A stretch of 64,000 nucleotides of DNA, taken from NCBI GenBank assembly GCA_022340245.1, contig JAJDOI010000016.1:1-64000 (forward strand), written 5' to 3'. The stretch's first letter is position 1. Each line of letters starts with the position of its first letter. The DNA is from Thiogranum sp. Lineage in GTDB: Bacteria > Pseudomonadota > Gammaproteobacteria > DSM-19610. The notes below the pieces were generated by a model. That model was not told the DNA's origin and ran no database searches. It saw only the letters and a list, made by a program, of their open reading frames with translations. The position numbers and the translations under genes were made by a program. Positions 29,801 through 41,690 of this stretch are shown one piece after another.

Positions 29801-30027
29801 GGCCGATACTGATGACCTCAATCGCGTTCATCCTGGGCGTGCTGCCCCTGGCCGTCTCCACCGGTGCCGGGGCCAACAGCCGGCATGCGATCGGCACCGA
29901 TGTCATGGGCGGCATGGTCGGCGCCACGCTGCTCGGCGTGCTGTTCGTCCCGGTGTTTTTCGTGGTGGTCCGGCGCCTGCTAGGAGACAGGATGGACGGC
30001 GAGGAAAAGCGCACGCGGGACGAGTGA
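26899..30027 (+). CDS. RND multidrug efflux permease (HAE1/AcrB type)
   Basis: MPRFFIDRPIFAWVVAILITLAGAAAI..., 'GLVVDDAIVVVENVERIM', 'VGLIAVIGLSAKNAILIIEFA'; 1042 aa. Confidence 0.96.
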   Translation: MPRFFIDRPIFAWVVAILITLAGAAAIFNLPVSAYPPIAPPQISINAVYPGASAEVIENSVTAVIEQQLTGVDNLLYFDSTSRSNGTAQITLTFLSGTDPDIAQVQVQNRLSIAQPRLPEEVIQNGITVSKANNDFLMVVALRSGDRSLDTYALNNLIASQVLDPIQRLPGVGDAHLFGAAYAMRIWLNPDKLRGYGLSASQALNAVRNQNVQIAAGYVGAEPAPPGQGFSASVNAASRFTSPEQFRDIILRTNPDGSSVRLKDVARITLGAESYGHDVHLNGDPIAGFAILLAPNANALQVAAAVHAKMNELDKYFPPGVTWLVPYDTTQFIRISIHEVLYTLVEAVVLVFLVILLFLQNLRATLIPTLVVPVALTSAFGGMYMAGFSINVLTLFGLVLAIGLVVDDAIVVVENVERIMTEEGLAPKEATRKAMDQITGAVIAMTTVLAAVFIPMALVGGSVGVIYRQFSLTIAISMAISALMALSFTPALCATLLKPVHKEPNRFFRGFNRLYGALTSGYLARVGQSIRHTPRWMAAFVVLVGIALLLFSRLPSSFLPEEDQGYALVVVQLPPGASMERTGDVLRDMETIIQKSPAVDQVLDVAGFSFVGQGENVGLGFIRLKDWSKRRSADEQINAFIRWANGALQAIKGARMFVINLPTVRGLGRFGGFDFRLEDRAGLGHDRLMQARNILLAKAASEPVLSGVRPNQLEDAPELHLHVDRVQAQSMGLSLPDIYDAIRLMLAPVYANDFNYKGRVLKVLLQADAGYRSRVEDLSHYYIPASRGGLDNMVPLNSVVSTSWTIGPPAVDHYNGHPAVQINGSAAPGHSSGQAMDAMQGIVTQDLGQGIGYEWSGQSLQEIISSQQAPILFALSLLVVFLALAALYESWSIPVAVMLVVPLGVLGALTFTWLRGLENDVYFKVGLIAVIGLSAKNAILIIEFANTMRQQGRGVLDATLEACRLRFRPILMTSIAFILGVLPLAVSTGAGANSRHAIGTDVMGGMVGATLLGVLFVPVFFVVVRRLLGDRMDGEEKRTRDE

Positions 30028-30261
30028 GCCCGGCTCCTGCCCCGCACGGCCCCCCTGTTTCTCCGCCACCGACCTGGAGCCGTCTCCTGTCCTTCGGGGC
30101 GCCTTTTTGTTGGGGATAGTCGGACCTTAACGGAAAAGTACCTTTCCTTCTCCTATACTCAGTTCTCGGTATAAGCCTCCGAGCCGCGCACAGCCAGCCA
30201 GTTCGGCGACAACGCGGTTCCCCCGGCATACACTAGTCAGATTGCGGTGGGAGCGCGAACG

Positions 30262-30612
30262 ATGTATTCAAAAGCACTATTAGCCAGCGGTCTGGTTGCA
30301 CTTGTTTTGACCGTGTCTCTGCAGTTTGTCTCCAGTGGTGGGCGCGTGTACCTGTCTGCTGTCGACTGGGGACAGGTAAATTCCATGAACTATCAGGAAG
30401 GTCAGGCATATCTGGCCGAGCGCAGCAAGGAGATTACGCGATGGGAGTCTTTGCACAACGGATTGCGTTATTCGGAGTTCTGGCTCTCCGCGTTCGCGGA
30501 TTGGCTCCTGTATTCGGCCGTTGGTTTTGCAAGTTGTATCGTGTTCCGTCAGCTGCCGCAATCCAAGCGATCGCTCAAGTCGGGGCCGCGCGAAAGACCG
30601 CCCGCCCCTTAA
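30262..30612 (+). CDS. Hypothetical small membrane protein
   Basis: Two hydrophobic segments (ALLASGLVALVLTVSLQFV; FADWLLYSAVGFASCIVF); no family recognised. Confidence 0.45.
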   Translation: MYSKALLASGLVALVLTVSLQFVSSGGRVYLSAVDWGQVNSMNYQEGQAYLAERSKEITRWESLHNGLRYSEFWLSAFADWLLYSAVGFASCIVFRQLPQSKRSLKSGPRERPPAP

Positions 30613-30755
30613 CTCAGCCGTCAACTTTGCAGCGTTCTTCCCTCTTGGGCCGGAACCGGCGCACCGGGCAGATCAAGGGTGAGACTACGTTCCCCGACTT
30701 CACGTATTCTGCCTCCCTGAACAGATCCAGCCTGGATCCATAACCTTAGGCATCC

Positions 30756-31493
30756 ATGAGCGCTGTACTACTGTCGCTGGCGACATTCTTTTCGACTCTT
30801 GCCGGGGGGCTGCTTGCGCTCAGGTTCCGCGACCGGCTGCACTTTATTCTCAGCTTCACTGCCGGCGTGCTTCTGGGCGTGGTGAGCTTCGACATTTTGC
30901 CAGAGATTTTTGCCCTGAGCCGCGAGCAGGGCATTGATGTAATGGGGGCAATGATTGCCCTCGTCGTCGGGTTTATTCTTTTTCACAGCCTTGAGAAGTT
31001 CGTGCTGGTTCATCATGCTCACGAGGCTGACTACGCCGCGCACTATCACCCGCAGGTCGGTCTGCTCTCAGCCATTGCCCTGGTCGGGCACAGCTTCATG
31101 GACGGAGTCGCGATTGGCCTGGCGTTTCAAGCCTCGGAAGCGGTTGGCCTTGTCGTAGCCATTGCTGTCATTGCACACGACTTTTGTGACGGCCTCAACA
31201 CGGTCAGCTTGATGCTGGTTCACCGCAACACGACCCTCCGTGCCTTCGCGATGCTGGTGCTGGATGCGCTTGCTCCGGTCTTCGGTGCGGCTTCTACATT
31301 GCTCGTTCGGGTCCCTGCTCCGATACTGGTGCTCTACCTTGGATTCTTCGCCGGGTTCCTTTTGTATATCGGGGCCTCGGACATTCTGCCCGAGGCACAC
31401 TCGCAGAACCGCTCGGCCATTACCGGCAGCCTCATCGGGCTTACCTGCCTGGGAGCGGCCTTTATCTTCCTCGTGGTTCACCTCGCCCGATAG
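30756..31493 (+). CDS. ZIP-family metal transporter
   Basis: Eight-TM pattern; 'ALVGHSFMDGVAIGLAFQ' and 'AVIAHDFCDGLNTVSLML' TM4/TM5 metal-site motifs. Confidence 0.87.
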   Translation: MSAVLLSLATFFSTLAGGLLALRFRDRLHFILSFTAGVLLGVVSFDILPEIFALSREQGIDVMGAMIALVVGFILFHSLEKFVLVHHAHEADYAAHYHPQVGLLSAIALVGHSFMDGVAIGLAFQASEAVGLVVAIAVIAHDFCDGLNTVSLMLVHRNTTLRAFAMLVLDALAPVFGAASTLLVRVPAPILVLYLGFFAGFLLYIGASDILPEAHSQNRSAITGSLIGLTCLGAAFIFLVVHLAR

Positions 31494-31529
31494 TACAGGC
31501 ATCGATCTTCACAATCGGCGGCACTGGCA

Positions 31530-32063
31530 CTATCTCCGCAACCGTCTTTTGCCCCGCTCCACCGCCAGACCCCACACCCCGATGGCCCGGTTGCGGGCGA
31601 TCTTCTCCAGAGCCTGGTACTCGAAGGGTGCATCCTGCAGCGCCACGGCCCATCCCTGGCGCAAGAGTTCCGCCGCAAGATCCTCGTCGCCCGCCTCGCA
31701 CACGGCCACATAGCTTCCGTCCGTGTTGCGGCTGCGGGTGTTGCAGTGCACGAAGTCGGTTCCGATATTGAATTTCAGCGCCAGCGCCGCGCGCGGACCG
31801 CACGGCGCCGGTTTTTCGAAAAAATAACAGCTCTCCTCGGTAGGAGGGATCAGGATACCGTAAAGGTGCATGGTCCGATTGCGGACGTTGAGCGTGCCAT
31901 CGTCATTCACGAAGGCGAAACCATCGAACCGCGCGCCGCGTGCCGCTGGCAGTGCCAGGCAAAATAGCACAACGATGGCGAGAGCCCGGATAAGGGGATG
32001 GGTTTCGTCCTTCCGGATGTGGTCACTCGCTGCTGACACTGCTTCCTCCTGCATCGTGATCAC
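31530..32063 (-). CDS. Thermonuclease/SNase-like exported protein
   Basis: '[24 protein letters not shown]', '[14 protein letters not shown]', '[38 protein letters not shown]' typical of SNase-like domains. Confidence 0.65.
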   Translation of the reverse strand: MITMQEEAVSAASDHIRKDETHPLIRALAIVVLFCLALPAARGARFDGFAFVNDDGTLNVRNRTMHLYGILIPPTEESCYFFEKPAPCGPRAALALKFNIGTDFVHCNTRSRNTDGSYVAVCEAGDEDLAAELLRQGWAVALQDAPFEYQALEKIARNRAIGVWGLAVERGKRRLRR

Positions 32064-32418
32064 GACGCGCTGGCGGGCACGGCTGTGCTATTTTGACAAG
32101 GCGCGCGGCACAACAAGGCCGTCGAGCAGCACCGCCAGCTTGAAAAAGAAAGGTGGTGATAAGGGGAAATGTTGCAAGTGCCCCATGCGTATCAGCTCCC
32201 TGTCGCCTCGCGATCAAGCTTGCCACCAGCCTCGTGGTCGCGCAACGGCATCAGCGGGCGGCTCGCCTGATCCCGATGTCAACTGCACGCGTCGATTGAA
32301 TCCACGCTATTGTAATTGCAGGCAAATCGCAGTACGTTCCCGCACGGGCTGCCCTTCGGCAGAACAAGCCGCGCAACGAGTCAACTTTGAGCCAGCCGGT
32401 TCGATAAAGGACATATGC

Positions 32419-32760
32419 ATGAGTGATTTACCCAGGTGCCCCGAATGTGGCTCGGAATACACGTACGCAGACGGAGATTTGTATGTTTGTCCGGAATGCG
32501 CGCATGAATGGGCGAAAGATGCAATTCCCGAGAGCAGCGATGCGAAGCCTGTCGTTACCGACGCGAACGGCAATGTGCTGGAGGATGGCGATACTGTTTC
32601 GGTAATCAAGGACCTGAAGGTCAAGGGCTCGTCATCGGTGGTCAAGGTTGGGACGAAAGTCAAAAATATCCGCCTCGTTGAAGGTGATCATGACATTGAC
32701 TGCAAGATCGATGGTATCGGCGCAATGAAATTGAAATCAGAGTTTGTCAAGAAGGCGTAA
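32419..32760 (+). CDS. yjdM: Zinc-ribbon YjdM/PhnA family protein
   Basis: [31 protein letters not shown]... '[65 protein letters not shown]'. Confidence 0.93.
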   Translation: MSDLPRCPECGSEYTYADGDLYVCPECAHEWAKDAIPESSDAKPVVTDANGNVLEDGDTVSVIKDLKVKGSSSVVKVGTKVKNIRLVEGDHDIDCKIDGIGAMKLKSEFVKKA

Positions 32761-32880
32761 ACGACCGCGCTCAAGCGATCAGGCGGCATTTCACCAACAA
32801 ATAACTTACAGCGGCGACGGCCTGCATTTGCTTTTGCCGGTGTCAGACGTTCTCGTCAATCAAGTCTGACCCCATCGATG

Positions 32881-33798
32881 CTACTTCTCCACGCACCTGT
32901 CCCAATATGGCACGCCCGCAAACCGTTCCACCAGGAAATCCACGAAGGCGCGCACGCGTTGTGACAGGTGACGGGTCTGCGGGTACACCGCGTAGGCATT
33001 GATACTGCGCCAGGTGTAGTCACCGAGCACGGGCACCAGTTCGCCCTGTTCTATCGCCTCGTGGCAGATAAAGGTCGGCTGTAGCACAATGCCCCGCCCG
33101 GCGGTCGCCATGTCGCGCAGAAAGTCGCCGTTGTTGGCCTTCAGGGTTGGGTTGACCTTTACCCGGCCCGCTTCTCCTTTCTTGTCGCGATAACTCCACA
33201 GCGCCGGTTCCGGCAAATTGGTATAGACCAGGCAGTGATGCTGTTGGAGCTCCGCCGGTGTGCGCGGCTTGCCGTAGTGCTCCAGGTAGCTGGGACTGGC
33301 AATCAAGGTGCTGTGAATGGGCGCAATACGACGGGCAATCAGGGTGGAGTCTTCAAGCTCGGCGATACGGACAGCCACGTCGAAACTTTCCTGCAGGATG
33401 TCGACCTGGCGATCATTGAAATCCAGATCGAATTGCACATCGGGGTGCAACTGCAGAAAATCGTCGATTGCCCCCGTCAGGTGCCTCAACCCAAAGCTCA
33501 GCGGCGCGGCCACCCGCAGGCTGCCCGACAGGGCACCGTGTTCGCTGGATACCGCCAGTTCGGTTTCCTGCAGATCGGCGAGCAGCCGCACGGCTCGCTC
33601 GTACAGACTGCGGCCGGTGGCGGTGAGATCCATCCTGCGGGTGGTGCGACGCAACAGCTGCACGCCCAGGCGCTGCTCCAGCTCCGCCAGGCGGCGGCTT
33701 ACCGCGGATTTGGCGACCTGCATGCGGTCCGCTGCACCGCTGATGCTGCCCGCCTCCACCACCCGCACAAAGGTCTCCAGCGCCTCGAATCGGTCCAT
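32881..33798 (-). CDS. LysR-family transcriptional regulator
   Basis: MDRFEALETFVRVVEAGSISGAADRMQVAKSAVSRRLAELEQRLGVQLLRRTTRRMDLTATG HTH start. Confidence 0.94.
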   Translation of the reverse strand: MDRFEALETFVRVVEAGSISGAADRMQVAKSAVSRRLAELEQRLGVQLLRRTTRRMDLTATGRSLYERAVRLLADLQETELAVSSEHGALSGSLRVAAPLSFGLRHLTGAIDDFLQLHPDVQFDLDFNDRQVDILQESFDVAVRIAELEDSTLIARRIAPIHSTLIASPSYLEHYGKPRTPAELQQHHCLVYTNLPEPALWSYRDKKGEAGRVKVNPTLKANNGDFLRDMATAGRGIVLQPTFICHEAIEQGELVPVLGDYTWRSINAYAVYPQTRHLSQRVRAFVDFLVERFAGVPYWDRCVEK

Positions 33799-33820
33799 AT
33801 TGTTGCCTTTTACAGAATAA

Positions 33821-33838
33821 TCTATTGCTGATAATAGA
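33821..33838. promoter_or_regulatory. Candidate LysR operator between lysR-type gene and azoR
   Basis: Perfect 6-bp inverted repeat TCTATT-GCTGAT-AATAGA in the divergent intergenic region, AT-rich against a GC-rich background. Confidence 0.45.
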
Positions 33839-33930
33839 CTTTATCCCTTACACGTCAACGCCTAAAGTGTTCCCCAGTCCCGCCGGGAGTCCCCGGCGTC
33901 TGAAAACCTCGAAGAGAAAGGAGCACGACG

Positions 33931-34560
33931 ATGACCACCACAGCAACGCCCCCCCTGAATGTGTTGCACGTCGACGCCAGCGGCCGCTACCAGGGATCGG
34001 TGTCACGTGCGCTGTCCGGCAAGTTCATTGAAACCCTGCGCAACGAAATGGGAGAACCGGTCATCCGGCACCGGGACGTGGCGAGGGGCCTGCCGTTCGT
34101 CGACGCCGACTGGATTGGCGCCAACTTCACCCCCGCCGAACAACGTAGCGAACAGCAGCAACAACGGCTTGCCGAATCGGACGCCCTGGTGGGGGAACTC
34201 GTGCCTGCCGACGTCATCGTCATCGGTACGCCGGTCTATAATTTTTCCATTCCCGCGAGTCTCAAGGCCTGGGTCGACCTGGTGGCCCGCGCGGGCCTGA
34301 CGTTCCGCTACACCGAAAACGGCCCCGTGGGTCTGCTCGAGGGCAAGAAGGCCTACGTCATTGTCGCGACTGGCGGCACGCCGGTGGGCAGCGACATCGA
34401 CTTTGCCAGCGGTTACCTGCGCCACCTGCTGGGTTTTATCGGTATCGACGATGTGACCATTATCGGTGCCGACCGCCTGATGCAACAGGCCGACACGGCC
34501 CTGGCGGGGGCCGAGCAACAGATCGTACAGGCCGTAGCCGCACTGCGCGCCGCCGCCTGA
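33931..34560 (+). CDS. azoR: FMN-dependent NADH-azoreductase
   Basis: 'VLHVDASGRYQGSVSRALSGKFI', 'IVIGTPVYNFSIPASLKAWVDLVARAGLTFRYTENGPVGLLEGKKAYVI'. Confidence 0.92.
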   Translation: MTTTATPPLNVLHVDASGRYQGSVSRALSGKFIETLRNEMGEPVIRHRDVARGLPFVDADWIGANFTPAEQRSEQQQQRLAESDALVGELVPADVIVIGTPVYNFSIPASLKAWVDLVARAGLTFRYTENGPVGLLEGKKAYVIVATGGTPVGSDIDFASGYLRHLLGFIGIDDVTIIGADRLMQQADTALAGAEQQIVQAVAALRAAA

Positions 34561-34579
34561 GCACGTAAGGAGTCATACC

Positions 34580-35437
34580 ATGTCAAACCGTAGCGTAGAG
34601 AAACTTGTCCACGCCCGCGCCGTCACCGAAGGCGCCGGGGTTACCGCGCACCGCACAATAGGCACGCCCGCCCTGCCCAATCTCGACCCGTTCCTGATGC
34701 TGGATCACTTCGGCAGTGACAACCCGGACGAGTATATCGCCGGCTTTCCGGATCATCCGCACCGCGGCTTCATTACCTTCACCTACATGCTGGACGGGCA
34801 CATGCTGCACCAGGACAGCATGGGCAACAAAGGTGATCTGAAATCCGGCGGCGCGCAGTGGATGAAAGCCGCGAGCGGCGTCATTCATTCCGAAATGCCG
34901 CAGCAGAGCGCCGGCCTGATGCGCGGTTTTCAATTGTGGATCAACCTGCCCGCGAGCGAAAAAATGACCGCACCGGCTTACCAGGAGTTTTCACCCGAAG
35001 CCATTCCGGTATCCAGCGGCGACGGCGTTACCGTGAAGGTGCTGGCTGGGCGGTACGCCGACGTCACCGGTCCCATCAAGGATCCGCATACCGATGTGCA
35101 GTACCTGGACGTCACGCTGGACGGGGCACGAACCTTCACCCACACGCTGTACAGTAACCGCCAGGCCTTCGTCTACGTGTTCGAGGGCGAAGCAACGCTG
35201 GAAGACTATGGTCTGCCCAAACACACCCTCGCTGTTCTGGGTACCGGCGACACGGTGCGCATCAGCGCGAGCGGCGGCGGCGCACGCTTCATCCTGGTAT
35301 CAGGCCGGCCCATCGGTGAGCCTATCGAACAGTACGGGCCGTTTGTAATGAACAGCCAGGCGGAAATCCAGCAGGCGATGGCGGATTATCGGGATGGCGA
35401 GCTGGTTCAGCGGAAGGCGACCGTTACCGCGGCGTGA
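34580..35437 (+). CDS. Pirin-family protein
   Basis: 'LDPFLMLDHFGSDNPDEYIAGFPDHPHRGFITFTYMLDG', 'GGAQWMKAASGVIHSEMPQ'. Confidence 0.94.
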   Translation: MSNRSVEKLVHARAVTEGAGVTAHRTIGTPALPNLDPFLMLDHFGSDNPDEYIAGFPDHPHRGFITFTYMLDGHMLHQDSMGNKGDLKSGGAQWMKAASGVIHSEMPQQSAGLMRGFQLWINLPASEKMTAPAYQEFSPEAIPVSSGDGVTVKVLAGRYADVTGPIKDPHTDVQYLDVTLDGARTFTHTLYSNRQAFVYVFEGEATLEDYGLPKHTLAVLGTGDTVRISASGGGARFILVSGRPIGEPIEQYGPFVMNSQAEIQQAMADYRDGELVQRKATVTAA

Positions 35438-35525
35438 AACATGCGCGGTAGACGGATTGATTGGGTTTCGCGGCGCTCAATCCAGCGCGGGGCTCTGAGC
35501 CTGCGAAGCCCAGCGGATTTCCAGG

Positions 35526-35718
35526 TAGGTTGGGCTGAGCGCAGCGAAGCCCAACGTGTTCAACCGAGGCGGATCCGTTGATTCATCTAACTCGTAGATC
35601 GTCCATTGGACATGCCTGTAATGGGTCGAACCGATAATATGCCGGCTTGTTTGTTCCTTGCCTGTCTGCCTTACAGCGTCCTGGTCATTGGGCTTCGCTG
35701 CGCTCAGCCCAACCTACG
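35526..35718. repeat. Paired inverted REP-like palindromes, locus 3
   Basis: TAGGTTGGGCTGAGCGCAGCGAAGCCCAACG (35526-35556) and ATTGGGCTTCGCTGCGCTCAGCCCAACCTACG (35687-35718); a degraded copy GATTGGGTTTCGCGGCGCTCAATCCA lies at about 35457-35483. Confidence 0.88.
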
Positions 35719-36316
35719 GGCATGGCTGGTCGATGTGAATGACCAGGGAGCCGTCTTCATAGCGGGCGGTTTCGATCTTGTGTTTGCGCACCAGCAGGCC
35801 CGACTGGGAGCGGTAGACGGTGTATTCGTAGGCCGGGTCGATGGCTTCATACACGGAGCTGCCGAAGTAGGTGTCGACGGGCGACCAGGACAGCCAGCGT
35901 TCGTTCAGGTGGTCGGTCAGGTCGATGCCGGGTTTGTCACCGATCTGGTGGGCATGCTGCTGACGCGTGTTGGCCTCGTCGATCTTGCTGTAGCGCCCGC
36001 CGAGGCGATCGAGGCGGTACATGGCGTCGAGGCCGAACAGGTTGGCGACCGGCTTCCATTTGAGGAAACGCGCGTCGAGGCGCCATTCGTCGCCGCTGAT
36101 TTTGAAATGCTGCACCGTGCAGAAGTTGCCGCTGCGCAACTCGACCGCGTACTGCTGCGGCGCGAGTTCGACAAACTGCAGTTTCGCGATGGGCGCTTCG
36201 GAGGTCAGGCGGTGAAAGGTGTGCAGGTTCCAGCCGACCAGCGCCGCCGGCAGACCCAGCAGAACCAGGACAAGCAACGGCAGGCTTCTGGCCCTTCTGA
36301 GAAATCTCATCGCCAC
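35714..36316 (-). CDS. Conserved hypothetical membrane-anchored protein
   Basis: N-terminal TM (LPLLVLVLLGLPAALVGWNL); soluble domain; stop TAG lies inside the REP-like unit. Confidence 0.6.
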   Translation of the reverse strand: MAMRFLRRARSLPLLVLVLLGLPAALVGWNLHTFHRLTSEAPIAKLQFVELAPQQYAVELRSGNFCTVQHFKISGDEWRLDARFLKWKPVANLFGLDAMYRLDRLGGRYSKIDEANTRQQHAHQIGDKPGIDLTDHLNERWLSWSPVDTYFGSSVYEAIDPAYEYTVYRSQSGLLVRKHKIETARYEDGSLVIHIDQPCP

Positions 36317-36442
36317 GTCGCGCGCCTGCCGTCGGGAAGCAGAAAGTGTGTTTGCAACGAAAACCGAAAAGCAGACATGGATAGCGCTAAGACGAGGACG
36401 TCACTGGTTTCTGCGAGAAAAATACATCTGTCCCCTCTCGCC

Positions 36443-37798
36443 TCAGGCTGACTTGATCTGTCGTTCAACGGTCTGGGCGACCACCTCGGCCAGGTGCTCG
36501 GCCTGCTGCCTGACCAAGCTTTCGTTCTCGCCTTCGACCATGACGCGGATCAGCGGCTCGGTGCCCGAGGGCCGCAGCAACACCCGTCCCTTGCCGTTCA
36601 TCACCGTCTCGGCGTCCTTGACGGCCTGCAGTACCACCGTATTGCCGGTCACATCGACACGCTCTGCGAGCGGCACGTTGATCATGATCTGCGGGAACTT
36701 GGACATACCCTGGCGCAAGGTCTGCAGGCTCGACCCGCTCTGTACCAAGGCTGCCAGCACCTGCAACGCGGAGACGATACCGTCGCCGGTGGTGGTGCGG
36801 TCCAGGCAGATAATGTGTCCGGAGGATTCGCCGCCCAGCATACCCTCGTGCGCCTGCAGCATTTCCATCACGTAGCGGTCCCCGACGTTGGCGCGCAGAA
36901 ACGCGATACCCTCGCCCTGCAGCGCCAGCTCCAGGCCGAGGTTGCTCATCAGGGTGCCCACTACCGGGCCGCTCAGTTTGCCGTTACCGGCGCGTGCGCG
37001 GGCAATGATATACAGGAGTTCGTCGCCGTCGACCAGCTCGCCTGTGTGATCCACCATCAGCACCCGGTCGCCGTCGCCGTCCAGCGCGATGCCCAGGTCG
37101 GCTTTCTCCGCCAGCACCCGCTCGCGCAGTCCCTCGGGCGCCGTCGAACCGCAGCCCTGGTTGATGTTCAGGCCGTCGGGGTTCACCCCGATGGCGGTCA
37201 CCTCGGCACCCAGTTCCTTGAACACGCTGGGCGCCACCTGGTAGGTCGCGCCGTTGGCGCAATCGACCACGATTTTCACGCCGCGCAGGTTCAGCCGTCC
37301 GGGAAAGGTGCTCTTGCAGTACTCGATATAGCGGCCGCGCGCGTCTTCGACACGCACCGCCTTGCCCAGGCGTTCCGACGGCACGGTCACCATATCCGCT
37401 TCGAGCTCGCGCTCGATCTCGGCCTCCACATCGTCCGGCAGCTTGGTACCGTCGGCGGAAAAGAACTTGATACCGTTATCGTAATGGGGATTGTGCGAGG
37501 CGCTGATGACGATGCCCGCACAGGCGCCCAGGGTACGCGTCAGGTAGGCGATCGCCGGTGTCGGCATCGGTCCCAGCAAGCGGATATCGACACCCGCGGC
37601 CGACAGGCCCGCTTCCAGGGCGGACTCGAACATGTAACCGGAAATACGCGTGTCCTTGCCGATGACCACGCGCCCGCAGCCACCCTTGCCGAGCACCCGT
37701 CCCGCGGCCCAGCCGAGTTTCAGCATGAATTCCGCGTTGATGGGTTGTTCACCCACGCGACCGCGAATGCCGTCTGTGCCGAAATATTTTCTGGTCAT
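36443..37798 (-). CDS. glmM: Phosphoglucosamine mutase
   Basis: '[17 protein letters not shown]', '[19 protein letters not shown]', '[16 protein letters not shown]', '[15 protein letters not shown]'. Confidence 0.97.
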   Translation of the reverse strand: MTRKYFGTDGIRGRVGEQPINAEFMLKLGWAAGRVLGKGGCGRVVIGKDTRISGYMFESALEAGLSAAGVDIRLLGPMPTPAIAYLTRTLGACAGIVISASHNPHYDNGIKFFSADGTKLPDDVEAEIERELEADMVTVPSERLGKAVRVEDARGRYIEYCKSTFPGRLNLRGVKIVVDCANGATYQVAPSVFKELGAEVTAIGVNPDGLNINQGCGSTAPEGLRERVLAEKADLGIALDGDGDRVLMVDHTGELVDGDELLYIIARARAGNGKLSGPVVGTLMSNLGLELALQGEGIAFLRANVGDRYVMEMLQAHEGMLGGESSGHIICLDRTTTGDGIVSALQVLAALVQSGSSLQTLRQGMSKFPQIMINVPLAERVDVTGNTVVLQAVKDAETVMNGKGRVLLRPSGTEPLIRVMVEGENESLVRQQAEHLAEVVAQTVERQIKSA

Positions 37799-37837
37799 TG
37801 TGTTATTCCCCCATACTGCATCTTCGGTGCTATGTTT

Positions 37838-38668
37838 TTACTGCGCCGCCCGCAGCGCCACCTGCATCTGCAGCGCCTGCCAGGTGGGCGCGACATCGTG
37901 CGCCCTCACCAGCGCCGCACCACGTTCAACGGCCATCACTGCCAGTGCGATGCTGGCCGCGAGGCGTTCGCCGACATCCAGTCCCAGCAATTTGCCAATC
38001 ATCGACTTGCGCGACAAGCCGACCAGCAGCGGAAACCCGAGTGCGCCAATGGTTTCCAGCCGCGCCAGCAGTTGCAGGTTGTGCTGCAGCGTTTTACCGA
38101 AGCCGAAGCCCGGGTCCAGCAGAATATGCTCGCGGGCGATGCCCGCCTGTTCACAGGCTGCCGCCCGCTGCAGCAGGAAACCGCTCACCTCGTCCACCAC
38201 ATCATCGTAGTGTGGATCCGCCTGCATGGTACGCGGTTCACCCTGCATGTGCATCAGGCACACCGGCACCTGGCACTCGGCGGCGGCCTCAAGCGCGCCC
38301 GGTGCTCGCAAGGCGTTGACGTCGTTAATGAACCCCGCACCGGCCGCGACCGCGGCCCGCATCACTTCCGGCTTTTGTGTATCGATGGATATCGGCACAG
38401 TCAGCCGCACCTGCAAGGCCTCGATCACCGGCACCACGCGGCGTATTTCGTCTTCGGCGGATACCGGCCCCGCGCCCGGGCGCGTCGACTCGCCACCGAT
38501 ATCGATAATCGCCGCGCCTTCGGCCTGCATCGCCAGGGCCCGTTCCACAGCCGCATCGGCAGAAAAAAAATCACCCCCGTCCGAGAAGGAATCGGGGGTG
38601 ACATTGAGAACGCCCATTACCTGCGGACGCGACAGATCCAGTGCCTTACCCTTACAGTCCAGCGGCAA
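37838..38668 (-). CDS. folP: Dihydropteroate synthase
   Basis: 'VMGVLNVTPDSFSDGGDFF', 'AAIIDIGGESTRPGA', 'VCLMHMQGEPRTMQ', 'DPGFGFGKTLQHN', 'GLSRKSMIG'. Confidence 0.96.
   Translation of the reverse strand: MPLDCKGKALDLSRPQVMGVLNVTPDSFSDGGDFFSADAAVERALAMQAEGAAIIDIGGESTRPGAGPVSAEDEIRRVVPVIEALQVRLTVPISIDTQKPEVMRAAVAAGAGFINDVNALRAPGALEAAAECQVPVCLMHMQGEPRTMQADPHYDDVVDEVSGFLLQRAAACEQAGIAREHILLDPGFGFGKTLQHNLQLLARLETIGALGFPLLVGLSRKSMIGKLLGLDVGERLAASIALAVMAVERGAALVRAHDVAPTWQALQMQVALRAAQ
38563..38601 (-). terminator. Intrinsic-terminator-like hairpin within the folP coding region
   Basis: Minus strand UCACCCCCG-AUUCCUUCUCGGA-CGGGGGUGA followed by UUUUUUUU; perfect 9-bp stem about 70 nt into folP. 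Function not demonstrated. Confidence 0.45.
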
Positions 38669-38669
38669 C

Positions 38670-40598
<1,929 letters not shown>

Positions 40599-40703
40599 AT
40601 CAAATACCTCATTAAATCAGGCGGAGGTTCTCAGGACGGGAGGATACGAGAAGATGTTGTCCTATAAGACGTTTCGGCCTGGTTGGCGGTTTCCTGAAAC
40701 ATA

Positions 40704-41324
40704 CTATATTTTACGTCCCCTCGCCAGCGCATAGACTTCTCGGGAGCGCGGTCTGGAGGCCCGCGGCTTGCGCATGACAACCTTGTCGTAGCGCGCGCGC
40801 AGATCCTTCAACAGGGGGTCAAAGCCCTCCCCCTGGAACAGTTTGACCAGCAAATCACCCCCAGGGCGAAGCACACGGTCTGCAAAATCCACCGCCAATT
40901 CCGCAAGATAGATGGCTCGCGGCTGATCGACGGCATCCACACCCGTTATATTGGGTGCAATATCCGACATTACAAGGTCAATTTCCCGGCCGTTTAAGCG
41001 GTTAAGCAGTGCCTCCAGTACAGCTTCTTCACGAAAATCACCCTGCAGGAACTCCACCCCGGGCAGCGGTTCCATGGCCAGGATATCCATGGCCACGATC
41101 CGCCCTTTACGGCCTACCAGCCCCAACGCGTACTGGCTCCAGCCGCCCGGCGCGGCGCCGAGGTCGACAACGGACATGCACGGCTTGAGAATGTGGTCCT
41201 TGCGCTGGATCTCTTCCAGCTTGAACACGGCGCGCGAGCGATAGCCCTCGCGCTGTGCACGTTTGACAAACTCGTCGTCGAAATGTTCTTTCAACCAGCG
41301 GTGACTGCTTTTGCTGCGTGCCAT
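40704..41324 (-). CDS. rlmE: 23S rRNA (uridine-2'-O)-methyltransferase RlmE/FtsJ
   Basis: '[17 protein letters not shown]', '[21 protein letters not shown]'; ATG at 41324 preferred over 41357. Confidence 0.95.
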   Translation of the reverse strand: MARSKSSHRWLKEHFDDEFVKRAQREGYRSRAVFKLEEIQRKDHILKPCMSVVDLGAAPGGWSQYALGLVGRKGRIVAMDILAMEPLPGVEFLQGDFREEAVLEALLNRLNGREIDLVMSDIAPNITGVDAVDQPRAIYLAELAVDFADRVLRPGGDLLVKLFQGEGFDPLLKDLRARYDKVVMRKPRASRPRSREVYALARGRKI

Positions 41325-41396
41325 ATGAGGAATTCTGTATACTGCCTCGCGTGCCAATGTAAGCGGGACAGGTTGTGAGGCCGGCCCGCCATAACC

Positions 41397-41690
41397 ATGA
41401 ATCTTACAGAAGAACAGAAGAAAAAGTTACGCGGCCTCGGCCACGCGCTGAAGCCGGTGATCATCGTGGGCGCGGGCGGATTGTCCGACTCGCTGCTCGA
41501 AGAATTCGACCGTTCGCTGGCCCACCACGAGCTGATGAAAGTCAAGCTCAATGTCGGCGACCGTGACGAGCGCGACCGGATGATTGCGGCGCTGTGCGAG
41601 CACAGCCACGCCGTGCTGGTGCAACGGGTGGGCAATATCGCCCTGCTGTTTCTGCGTAAACGGAAAGATTCGAAATTTCCGGCGCTTTAG
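41397..41690 (+). CDS. yhbY: YhbY/CRS1-YhbY ribosome-associated RNA-binding protein
   Basis: [51 protein letters not shown]... Confidence 0.93.
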   Translation: MNLTEEQKKKLRGLGHALKPVIIVGAGGLSDSLLEEFDRSLAHHELMKVKLNVGDRDERDRMIAALCEHSHAVLVQRVGNIALLFLRKRKDSKFPAL

